Below, piece after piece: positions 1 through 6,119 of a DNA stretch of 9,412 nt (its first letter is position 1; every line of letters begins with the position of its first letter). Source of the stretch: Spirochaetota bacterium (GTDB lineage: Bacteria; Spirochaetota; B62-G9; DRHN01). The position numbers and the translations under genes were made by a program. The notes under the pieces were generated by a model that was not told the origin of the DNA, searched no databases, and was given only the letters and a program-made list of their open reading frames with translations. Location of the stretch: contig JAGLSF010000059.1 in the NCBI GenBank assembly GCA_023136305.1, positions 1 to 9,412 of the forward strand. The letters run 5' to 3'.

Positions 1-368
1 AGTCTCTTCGCACAGAAGGGTACCCAGTAGGAGTTGACGCATACAGAATAAAAACTGTACTCCACTGCCTCATCGCAGAGCTGTTCGAACTGGTCCTGCG
101 TCGCATCAGGTTTCAGCAGAGTGTGGTCGATGTACTGCGACACGTCGGCGGGAACATTCACCACGCCGATGGTGCTCGATACCCTGCTCGCACCTCCGTT
201 CAGTATAGTTTTCACACCAGAGGGATTGTTGGTCACGCATAGGTAACACCCCGTACAGTCAGGCGGGCATACTACTTCAGTTGCCGGAGAAACAGGCGTG
301 CATTCCGTGATATTGAGCTTCCTCATCACCTCAATGGTGATTTTATCGATCAGTTGCTGCTGGTCCAT
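1..368 (-). CDS. deoC: Deoxyribose-phosphate aldolase (DERA), N-terminal part, with Cys-rich N-terminal extension; cut by window edge
   Basis: DERA is a class I aldolase that cleaves 2-deoxyribose-5-phosphate to acetaldehyde and glyceraldehyde-3-phosphate; it is the signature enzyme of SPU-type microcompartments. Only the first 122 residues are present. Residues 79-111 (YIDHTLLKPDAT, then LCDEA and SVCVN) match the start of the short bacterial DERA barrel; the Schiff-base lysine lies beyond the edge. Ordinary DERAs begin almost at this motif, so about 75 residues are extra. They comprise an amphipathic helix (residues 3-18, QQLIDKITIEVMRKL), typical of an encapsulation peptide, and a cysteine cluster C34-x3-C38-x2-C41-x2-C44 that could bind Zn or Fe-S. 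The start is the ATG at 368: it is preceded by GGGAGGT (374-380), which overlaps the end of the upstream rpiB-like gene, only 3 nt away. The family is secure; the role of the extension is inferred. Confidence 0.93.
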   Translation of the reverse strand, partial: MDQQQLIDKITIEVMRKLNITECTPVSPATEVVCPPDCTGCYLCVTNNPSGVKTILNGGASRVSSTIGVVNVPADVSQYIDHTLLKPDATQDQFEQLCDEAVEYSFYSVCVNSYWVPFCAKR

Positions 369-371
369 CTT

Positions 372-926
372 CTACCTCCCGCGCTCGAGTGCCATGATCT
401 TGTTTACCCTGCGCCAGTGTCTCCCACCGGCAAAACGGGTCTCGAGCCAGATCTTTATCATTTCGTAGAACTCCTCATCACTGTGAAGCGGTCCTCCAAG
501 GGTGAGGACATTGGCGTTGTTGTGCTCCCTGCTGTTGACGACGGTTTTTACGTTGTAGCAGAGAGCCGCCCGTATACCCTTCACCTTGTTGCAGGCCATG
601 GAAGAGCCGATACCCGCTCCATCTATCATAATACCCCGGTCGCAGTCACCGCTTGCAACCTTCCTGGCAACCTTCTCCGCAAAGTCAGGATAGTCGACGC
701 TCTCTTTACTGTCAGTTCCCACATCGGTTGCATGGTATCCGAGTGTCTGTAAAAAGCTTTTAATCTTTTCCTTTACTTCATAGCCACCATGGTCTGCACC
801 GATCGCCACCCTTCGCACGTTGTCCCTGAGGTTCACATCTTCTTCTTCGGGCTGCGGGGTGACGTCTGCCGTGTGCATGCTGGTCACCACGTTGCGTACA
901 ATGTTTCCTGAATCCTGCTCTGCCAT
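372..926 (-). CDS. rpiB: RpiB/LacAB-family sugar-phosphate isomerase with encapsulation-peptide-like N-terminus
   Basis: This family interconverts aldose and ketose phosphates, classically ribose-5-phosphate and ribulose-5-phosphate. The protein has 184 residues against about 145-150 for usual RpiB. Residues 38-184 cover the RpiB fold: IGADHGG (42-48), DYPDFA (78-83), GAGIGSSMA (103-111), NKVKGIRAA (113-121), SREHNNANV (132-140) and GGRH near the C-terminus. The catalytic cysteine of E. coli RpiB (context ICGTGIG) is replaced by Asp102 (IDGAGIG). From memory, the LacA subunit of galactose-6-phosphate isomerase also has Asp here, so substrate or mechanism may differ from textbook RpiB. Residues 8-18 form a short amphipathic helix, followed by a Pro/Glu-rich linker (about 21-36), the layout of a BMC encapsulation peptide. 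The SD is AGGAG just upstream. The family is secure; the exact substrate is not. Confidence 0.9.
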   Translation of the reverse strand: MAEQDSGNIVRNVVTSMHTADVTPQPEEEDVNLRDNVRRVAIGADHGGYEVKEKIKSFLQTLGYHATDVGTDSKESVDYPDFAEKVARKVASGDCDRGIMIDGAGIGSSMACNKVKGIRAALCYNVKTVVNSREHNNANVLTLGGPLHSDEEFYEMIKIWLETRFAGGRHWRRVNKIMALERGR

Positions 927-957
927 ACTCCTGCTCCTCTAACCATGTTCTGCCTGC

Positions 958-971
958 TCACATCCCTGTGA
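958..971 (-). other. Small mRNA hairpin after a shell-pentamer gene
   Basis: On the minus strand TCACA-GGGA-TGTGA forms a 5-bp stem with a GNRA-type tetraloop, 2 nt after the stop codon of the pentamer gene and upstream of the rpiB-like gene. No U-tract follows, so it is not an intrinsic terminator. It may stabilise or punctuate the polycistronic mRNA, but a stem this short can arise by chance. Confidence 0.35.
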
Positions 972-973
972 TC

Positions 974-1240
974 CTAGATGTTGACCTCATCCACAACACC
1001 GGCTATGACGCTTCGCACCGGTGCGGTTTTATTGTCTATGATCTGCCGTGCCGAGTTTCCCTCATCAATGACAATGACCGTATCGCCTGGTCCAGCCTGC
1101 ACCGTGTCGATGGCAAGGAAAGTGCTCCCCTTGCTTCTTCCGTCAGGCTGTATGGGCTGCACCACGAGAATCTTGTAGCCCTCGTATATCTTCAGCTTCA
1201 TTGTCGACACCACAGTGCCGACAATCTTCCCCAGAATCAT
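974..1240 (-). CDS. BMC-P (EutN/CcmL-type) shell vertex pentamer
   Basis: This 88-residue protein of the EutN/CcmL family forms pentamers that cap the vertices of the polyhedral shell. The evidence is the N-terminal strand MILGKIVGTVVSTMK, the central AIDTVQAGPGDTVIV, then GNSARQI and the closing VIAGVVDEVNI, the usual order and length for the family. Its ATG overlaps the TGA of the preceding pentamer gene by 4 nt (ATGA, 1237-1240), so the two are probably translationally coupled. It is one of four pentamer paralogues in this operon and pairs with its immediate neighbour. No encapsulation or membrane segment is present. Confidence 0.95.
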   Translation of the reverse strand: MILGKIVGTVVSTMKLKIYEGYKILVVQPIQPDGRSKGSTFLAIDTVQAGPGDTVIVIDEGNSARQIIDNKTAPVRSVIAGVVDEVNI

Positions 1241-1512
1241 GTCCGCTTCTCCAGATCCACCTCATCCACGATGCCCATGATCGTGGCGTCGGAGGGGTTG
1301 AACCAGTTTTCAAGGCCGAGGGCAGCTTCCCTTCCCCCCTCATAGAAGACAGTGTCGCCAAGCCCTGCCTGCACCGTATCGCAGGCAACCAGGGGATCGC
1401 CCTGCTTCTCCAGCTTCTCGTCCAGGGGCTGCACGAGGAGGAGCTTCACCCCTTCGAAGGAATCGACCTTCTGCGTGCAGACCACGTTGCCGATGACTCT
1501 ACCAAGTTTCAT
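1237..1512 (-). CDS. BMC-P (EutN/CcmL-type) shell vertex pentamer
   Basis: This is an EutN/CcmL-family vertex protein of 91 residues. Motifs in order are MKLGRVIGNVVCTQK, LLLVQPLDEK, ACDTVQAGLGDTVFY, then GREAALGL where most paralogues have GSSAR, and TIMGIVDEVDLE. An in-frame ATG exists upstream at 1566, but the added residues (GFPAVQGTGEF and so on) match nothing in the family. The ATG at 1512 has an SD-like GAGG 5-6 nt upstream and gives the canonical start, so I chose it. An 89-nt gap separates it from the aldehyde dehydrogenase gene, the longest gap inside the operon. Its stop overlaps the start of the next pentamer gene. The altered GSSAR region suggests a vertex paralogue specialised relative to the others. 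Confidence 0.92.
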   Translation of the reverse strand: MKLGRVIGNVVCTQKVDSFEGVKLLLVQPLDEKLEKQGDPLVACDTVQAGLGDTVFYEGGREAALGLENWFNPSDATIMGIVDEVDLEKRT

Positions 1513-1601
1513 ATTCGCCTCGCTCAAAAACTCACCTGTCCCCTGTACAGCCGGGAACCCAGTCACATGCCAGCAGCGTATACCTTACCCTTTAACCTCT
1601 C

Positions 1602-3023
1602 TTACACAATCCTGAAATGTCCGATGAGAGAGCAGCGTCTCTCCCTCGAAAAGGTCCGCGCCCGGGTCATTCCTTCACCCGTGGGGCTCGCAATGGTGTA
1701 GGAGGTGTATCCCGCACCGTGATATCCAAGCCCGCTGTAGTTGGGCCCGTTCTTCACGAATACCGAACAGTTCATCGCCTTTGCCATATGGGAAAGTTTG
1801 TCGATGTTCTTCGAATGTATGCTCGCCGTATGTCTGAATCCATGCTCGCATTCCACCGCGAAATCGATCGCATCGTCAACACTCCCCATGCGGACAATCG
1901 GTATGACCGGCATGAGCTGCTCGGTCCAGACGAGTGGGTGGGAGGCGTCGACTTCACAGAGCAGTATTTTCGTGTCCTCCGCCACCTGTAGCCCTATCTC
2001 CCGTGCAATGACCGCCGCGTCCTTACCCACATATTTCTTATTTGCCGCGCCCTCATGACCCGGTCCGCCCGGATCATCGATCACCAGGTCGGTCACTTTT
2101 TCGATCTGATTTCTGTTCAGCTCGAAGGCACCGGAGGCCTTCATAGCCTCTTTCAGTGCATCGGTTATCTTATCGACGGCCAGAATCTCCTTCTCACAGA
2201 TGCAGATGATATTGTTGTCCATGCCTGCACCATTTACAAGGTCCCGTGCAGCCTGTCCGATGTCCGCAGTCTCATCTACCACGGCAGGAGGATTTCCCGG
2301 TCCTGCTGCAATGACCTTTTTACCGCTTCCCATGGCAGCCTTCACCACGCCCGGCCCGCCTGTTACCACGAGCAGATTGATCTTCGGATGCTTCATCATG
2401 GCCTGTGCTGATTCAATTGTCGGGTCGCTGATCATTGCGAGCAAGTTCGCCGGTCCGCCCACCCTGATAATTGCCTCATTGAAAAGCGAAACGGTGAAAT
2501 TGGAAGTCTTCTTTGCCGCGGGGTGCGGATTGAACACCACCGCGTTGCCCGCAGCAACCATGCCTATTCCGTTGCAGATCATCGTCTCAGTGGGGTTCGT
2601 ACAGGGCGTGATGGAACCGATCACCCCGTAGGGTGCCCGCTCGGTGAGGGTCAGACCGTAATCATCGGTGCATGCGCAGGGCTCCAGGTCCTCCACTCCG
2701 GGAGTCTTGTCGATGGCGAGCATGTTCTTGATGTGCTTGTCGCGCCTGTTGCCGAAGGTGGTTTCCTCCACCGCCATGTTGCACAGGGTATCGATGTTTT
2801 CCCGCATGATGCTTCTGATGCTCTGAATGATCTCCCGACGTTTCTCGAGACTCATTTCCATGAGCTGGACCTGGGCTTTTTGGGCTGCATCGATCAGCTC
2901 ATTCATCTCTGCAAACACCCCTGGCTGCTCCATGCTGGTAGAAGTTGAGTCTCCCAGTCCCGGGCTCACTTCTTGGACAATCTGCTCGACAATGGCCCTG
3001 ACAGTCTGTTCTGTGAGCTCCAT
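1602..3023 (-). CDS. CoA-acylating aldehyde dehydrogenase, PduP/EutE type, with encapsulation peptide
   Basis: This enzyme oxidises an aldehyde with NAD+ and CoA to acyl-CoA. Next to DERA the substrate is most likely acetaldehyde, giving acetyl-CoA in the BMC lumen. The 473 residues are a normal PduP/EutE length. Residues 3-19 (LTEQTVRAIVEQIVQEV) form an amphipathic helix followed by a low-complexity linker to about residue 33, an encapsulation peptide. Then come APYGVIGSITPCTNPTET (130-147), GNAVVFNPHP (159-168), VTGGPGVVKAA and AAGPGNPPAVV for the cofactor site, and catalytic Cys274 in MDNNIICICEKE, with a second cysteine two residues on. The C-terminus (IASPTGEGMTRARTF, then RRCSLIGHFRIV) is typical and complete. 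ATG 3023 sits 8 nt from GAGAGG; a GTG at 3026 directly before it is an alternative start adding one residue. I cannot separate acetaldehyde from propionaldehyde preference by sequence. Confidence 0.95.
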   Translation of the reverse strand: MELTEQTVRAIVEQIVQEVSPGLGDSTSTSMEQPGVFAEMNELIDAAQKAQVQLMEMSLEKRREIIQSIRSIMRENIDTLCNMAVEETTFGNRRDKHIKNMLAIDKTPGVEDLEPCACTDDYGLTLTERAPYGVIGSITPCTNPTETMICNGIGMVAAGNAVVFNPHPAAKKTSNFTVSLFNEAIIRVGGPANLLAMISDPTIESAQAMMKHPKINLLVVTGGPGVVKAAMGSGKKVIAAGPGNPPAVVDETADIGQAARDLVNGAGMDNNIICICEKEILAVDKITDALKEAMKASGAFELNRNQIEKVTDLVIDDPGGPGHEGAANKKYVGKDAAVIAREIGLQVAEDTKILLCEVDASHPLVWTEQLMPVIPIVRMGSVDDAIDFAVECEHGFRHTASIHSKNIDKLSHMAKAMNCSVFVKNGPNYSGLGYHGAGYTSYTIASPTGEGMTRARTFSRERRCSLIGHFRIV

Positions 3024-3051
3024 CACACTATCCTCTCAGTCACGGTCCCTG

Positions 3052-3846
3052 TTATGACATGGCCGCCGACTGTTTCTTAAGTGAATCTGCAGTGCGTACT
3101 ATCCCGCAAAATGAATCGAGGCTCAGGCTTGCTCCCCCGACGAGAGCGCCGTCCACATTGTCACAGGAGAGCAGTTCACCCGCATTGGCCGAATTCACGC
3201 TCCCGCCGTATATGATGCGCAAGGCTTGAGCAGATTCCTCATCCGTAAATTTTGCAATAACATCCCGTATAAAACGGTGCACCTCCTCGGCCTGTGAGCT
3301 CTCTGCACTGACACCGGTTCCGATTGCCCACACGGGTTCATAGGCTATGACCATGGTGCACACCGAAGCGCCATCGATTCCCTGCAGCCCGTAGGTCAGC
3401 TGCTCGTTCAATGTCTCGAAGGTGGCGCCAGTGGTTCTCTGCTCGAGGGTCTCTCCGATACAGAGTATGGGAGTCATCCCACACGCGAGACATGCGCTGA
3501 TCTTCCTGTTAAGCTCCCTGTTGCTCTCACGGAAATAGGCCCGCCGCTCGGAATGTCCGATAATGACATGGCTGCAGCCGACCTCTCTGAGCATGGCTGC
3601 AGAAATCTCACCCGTAAAGGGCCCGCTCTCCTCATAGAAAAGGTTCTGTGCACCCACGAACAGAGGTGCATTCTTCGTTATCTGAACGGCAATCTCCAGA
3701 TAGAGAAAGGGAGGGCAGATCAGTGTATCCACACCGGTGTAGGGGGCGGATTCCTGCAGAATCCCGCCGATGAGTACGTATGCCTCCTCCCTCAGGAGAT
3801 TCATCTTCCAGTTGCCCGCGATCAGTGTTCTTCTCACCGCTTCCAT
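3052..3846 (-). CDS. tpiA: Triosephosphate isomerase
   Basis: It interconverts glyceraldehyde-3-phosphate and dihydroxyacetone phosphate. All catalytic residues are visible: Asn12 and Lys14 in GNWKMN, His98 in IIGHSERR, Glu170 in AYEPVWAIGTG (which also carries the flexible loop 6), and the phosphate-binding YGGSVN and LVGGASL segments. The 264-residue length is slightly above the usual 250 because of a polar C-terminal tail (about RTADSLKKQSAAMS). It has no N-terminal encapsulation helix, unlike the neighbouring DERA, RpiB-like and AldDH enzymes. The gene lies 15 nt after the PduT-like gene and about 28 nt before the AldDH gene, so it is part of the BMC transcript. The SD before ATG 3846 is weak, suggesting lower translation or coupling to the upstream gene. 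Its likely job is to remove the C3 product of DERA. Whether it is the cell's only TIM cannot be told from here. Confidence 0.96.
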   Translation of the reverse strand: MEAVRRTLIAGNWKMNLLREEAYVLIGGILQESAPYTGVDTLICPPFLYLEIAVQITKNAPLFVGAQNLFYEESGPFTGEISAAMLREVGCSHVIIGHSERRAYFRESNRELNRKISACLACGMTPILCIGETLEQRTTGATFETLNEQLTYGLQGIDGASVCTMVIAYEPVWAIGTGVSAESSQAEEVHRFIRDVIAKFTDEESAQALRIIYGGSVNSANAGELLSCDNVDGALVGGASLSLDSFCGIVRTADSLKKQSAAMS

Positions 3847-3861
3847 TTCAGAATAATAATC

Positions 3862-4413
3862 CTAGAGAAAAAATGGTTTTATATCGGGGTGGGGCTGCGG
3901 CAGGATTATATCCTTGCACAACAGACCCCTTCCCTTTATATAGTCCACGGCCGCCTGCATCGACGCCTCGACCTCAAAGATATTACCCACCATCTTGACA
4001 TAGGACTTGCCGCCGAGTCCGGTAGCCAGCCTGATCTCAGAGATCACCACCTCGGCCCTCTTTGCCGCAATATCCCCTGCCACAATGCTGGCTGTTGAAG
4101 AAAATGATTCCACAACCCCGACAGCATCCCAGATGTCGCACTGGGCAGCTCCCACGATCGCGGGGATGATGTACTCGTGAAGGTGGGGGAGAAACAGCTC
4201 ATCTATGAGATACCCCGCACCTGCTATCTTTCCTGCGGTGAGTGAAGCGTCCACTGAGGCGACATCCCCGGATATGAGGATGAGGAATTTTCCGGGACAG
4301 ATGGTCTTTGCATCCACGATGCTGATCGGCGCTTCCTTTACCATGAAATCCATGGCCTCTATGCCGGCGGCAATGCTGTTGAACTCCAGTGCGCCGAGAA
4401 CCGGTACCTCCAT
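3862..4413 (-). CDS. BMC-T trimeric shell protein, PduT-like, lacking the Fe-S cysteine
   Basis: This protein has two tandem BMC domains in 183 residues and forms a pseudohexameric trimer in the shell facet. Domain 1 (about 3-90) has ALEFNSIAAGIEAMDFMVK, KTICPGKFLILISGD and LPHLHEYIIPAI. Domain 2 (about 96-183) has AVGVVESFSSTASIVAGD, GGKSYVKMVGN and a C-terminal PQPHPDI. This follows PduT closely, including KTICPGKFL. In Citrobacter PduT, Cys108 coordinates a 4Fe-4S cluster in the central pore; by alignment from memory this protein has Ser109 there (ESFSSTAS). The SD GAGGTG before ATG 4413 contains the stop codon of the PduS-like gene, with a 6-nt gap, so the two are probably made together, as expected for electron-transfer partners. 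Confidence 0.93.
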   Translation of the reverse strand: MEVPVLGALEFNSIAAGIEAMDFMVKEAPISIVDAKTICPGKFLILISGDVASVDASLTAGKIAGAGYLIDELFLPHLHEYIIPAIVGAAQCDIWDAVGVVESFSSTASIVAGDIAAKRAEVVISEIRLATGLGGKSYVKMVGNIFEVEASMQAAVDYIKGRGLLCKDIILPQPHPDIKPFFL

Positions 4414-4419
4414 AGCACC

Positions 4420-5748
4420 TCAATCCCTCTTCTCAATGATTATTCTCTCACTGTCGATGAGGCTCACAACCCCATCAACACTCGCGTGTATCGATGAACC
4501 GAGCCCGTCCTCAACCATCTCCGCAATCAGGGTGCCGGATTTAACCCTTTCTCCCTGCTGTACCGTGGGATGTGCGCTTCCACCGATATGCTGCCGGAGG
4601 AAAATCTCCACACGGCCGGGATCTGTATGTACTTCCTTCCTGAGACCTCTTTCATAAAAGTGCTGCAAACGAAGCCTCTCCTGTATGCGCCCTGTAGGGA
4701 TCTGCCGGTATCCTCTCATCTCATGCACCACAGGACTGCTTCCCGAAAATTCCGGCTTGAATCCGGCAGCCGCGAACTTCTCCCTGATCCTTCTGTTTAC
4801 CACATGGGGTGAAAGCCCCATGACACAGGCGTAGGCTGCGCACAATCCGCAATCGCTGCACAGCAGTGCGTTCTGAATGACCCTTTCCGGAACATCCAGG
4901 CCGTATCCGATCTGCCGCATGATCATGTGAGGTTTGATGTCATGTCCAAGCAGGTAACGCGGGCACAGCTCGGTGCAGTAGGTGCATTGACAGCAAACTG
5001 TCTTGCACTGCCTGATGATGAACTCCATGGGTGTGGTCTTGTGCTGAACCACCGGGTGGTCAGGGGAAAGCACGATGAGTGCGCTCGTTGTCTTGGTCAC
5101 TGGTGCGCCGAGATCGGTCTCGATACTGCCCATCATGGGTCCGCCCAAAACCACGACTGCATCCTCGACGGTTTGACCGCCGCAGAGCTCGATGATCTCC
5201 CGAAGGCTCGTACCTATGTGGGCCTTTACGATCGAGGGGGTTTTTACCTCGCCCGTGCAGGTGAGATACCGCGACGTCACGGCCCTTCCCTCCTCCACCG
5301 CAGCACAGACATTGACCACGGTCTCCACATTGCAGGCGATGCACCCCACGTCCGGAGGAATGCCCCCCTCCGGTACGATACGCCCCGTAATCTCGTGTAC
5401 CAGCACCAACTCATCACCCACCGGATAAACGTCGTCAAGGATAAACAATTCCATGTCATCACGGTCCCCGAGAGCTGTGTGCAGGCCTCGAAGCGCTTCC
5501 GCATACTTCTTCTTGAGAGCAATGTAGCCCCTCGTCGCACCACAGGAGCGCATGATGTACCCGGTGCCCCGTATCAGTTTCTCGCTCTCCCTCTCCATGA
5601 GATACCTGTCGCTTCCCAGAAGGGGTTCGCACTCAGCGCCGTTGACAACTATGGTGTCGGCCCTGGCCTGCAGCTTGACATGGGTGGGAAAACCGGCCCC
5701 GCCTGCACCCACAACGCCGCACTGTTTCACTCTCTCCGCTATGTTCAT
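4420..5748 (-). CDS. PduS/RnfC-like Fe-S flavoprotein (NADH oxidoreductase of the microcompartment)
   Basis: PduS-type proteins oxidise NADH through FMN and pass electrons to two 4Fe-4S clusters; in the Pdu system this recycles cofactors at or through the shell. This one has 442 residues. The RnfC-type nucleotide/FMN region begins at once (GVVGAGGAGFPTHVK, 11-25; NGAECEPLL, 36-44). GGPMMGS (202-208) lies in the SLBB-like middle part. Cluster 1 is C252-x2-C255-x2-C258-x3-C262-P and cluster 2 is C297-x2-C300-x2-C303-x4-C308. The C-terminal 70 or so residues form a barrel-sandwich-like segment (VQQGERVKSGTLIAE). No membrane helix or encapsulation peptide is evident. It starts 2 nt after the stop of the upstream pentamer gene, with only a weak SD, so it probably depends on translational coupling. 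Because it sits next to a PduT-like shell protein, I infer redox traffic between lumen and cytosol. Confidence 0.94.
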   Translation of the reverse strand: MNIAERVKQCGVVGAGGAGFPTHVKLQARADTIVVNGAECEPLLGSDRYLMERESEKLIRGTGYIMRSCGATRGYIALKKKYAEALRGLHTALGDRDDMELFILDDVYPVGDELVLVHEITGRIVPEGGIPPDVGCIACNVETVVNVCAAVEEGRAVTSRYLTCTGEVKTPSIVKAHIGTSLREIIELCGGQTVEDAVVVLGGPMMGSIETDLGAPVTKTTSALIVLSPDHPVVQHKTTPMEFIIRQCKTVCCQCTYCTELCPRYLLGHDIKPHMIMRQIGYGLDVPERVIQNALLCSDCGLCAAYACVMGLSPHVVNRRIREKFAAAGFKPEFSGSSPVVHEMRGYRQIPTGRIQERLRLQHFYERGLRKEVHTDPGRVEIFLRQHIGGSAHPTVQQGERVKSGTLIAEMVEDGLGSSIHASVDGVVSLIDSERIIIEKRD

Positions 5749-5750
5749 CT

Positions 5751-6038
5751 TTACTTTCTGTAGGTGATCGTTCCCTTTTCCTCAATCAGATCAATGATAC
5801 CCGCGACGACGGCGTCGATGGGCTTCTCGAAGGTCATCTTCGTCTGCCGGGCTGAGCTTCCCTGTGCAATGATCACCACCTCACCCACGCCGGCACCGAC
5901 GAGATCGAGGGCAACCACGTACTGTTTCCGGAGCTTCTCCCGGTGATCGCAGACCTGTACGAGGAGATACTTGGGGCCCCGAATGGAGTCTGCCTTCTTC
6001 GTACTGACGACTGTTCCTTTTACTTTTGCCAGTAGCAA
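5751..6038 (-). CDS. BMC-P (EutN/CcmL-type) shell vertex pentamer, TTG start
   Basis: This is an EutN/CcmL-family vertex protein of 95 residues. It shows MLLAKVKGTVVSTKK, KYLLVQVCDHREK, VALDLVGAGVGEVVIIAQGSSAR in two parts, and AVVAGIIDLIEEKG. No ATG fits: the start is TTG at 6038, supported by exact alignment of its first residues with the paralogue at 6120-6419 (MLLARVVGTVVST) and by an AGG-rich stretch 8 nt upstream. The weak start may keep this pentamer at low copy number, which would suit a protein needed only at twelve vertices. It is preceded by a gap containing a strong hairpin (6090-6119) and followed after 2 nt by the PduS-like gene. Confidence 0.93.
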   Translation of the reverse strand: MLLAKVKGTVVSTKKADSIRGPKYLLVQVCDHREKLRKQYVVALDLVGAGVGEVVIIAQGSSARQTKMTFEKPIDAVVAGIIDLIEEKGTITYRK

Positions 6039-6089
6039 TTCAGATACCTATTCCTTTGCTCAACTTCCTTCGGTGGCGTTCACATCTTC

Positions 6090-6119
6090 TCCGATGGGTG
6101 CTCACCACGCCCCATCGGA
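6090..6119 (-). other. Strong intercistronic hairpin between two pentamer genes
   Basis: TCCGATGGG (6090-6098) and CCCATCGGA (6111-6119) form a perfect 9-bp, GC-rich stem with a 12-nt loop. The stem begins directly after the stop codon of the pentamer gene at 6120-6419. No run of U follows on the minus strand, so it is unlikely to terminate transcription intrinsically. An mRNA-stabilising or processing element that uncouples expression of the flanking genes is the likeliest role (inference). Confidence 0.65.

Noticed and set aside
1513..1566. Upstream in-frame ATG adding 18 residues to the pentamer gene at 1237-1512.
   Set aside because: The added residues match nothing in EutN/CcmL proteins, and the ATG at 1512 has a suitable SD and canonical first residues.
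1513..1601. Possible stem-loop around CTGTACAG in the 89-nt gap after AldDH.
   Set aside because: The self-complementary stretch is a loopless palindrome and the longer pairings are broken; no stable hairpin is convincing.
1201..1701. Plus-strand open frame of 166 codons spanning the pentamer and AldDH region.
   Set aside because: It is antisense to three well-supported genes and has no family features.
4927..5763. A 278-codon open frame on the plus strand antisense to the PduS-like gene.
   Set aside because: It lies entirely opposite a gene with two complete Fe-S motifs, has no recognisable domain and no good SD, and is a by-product of codon bias.
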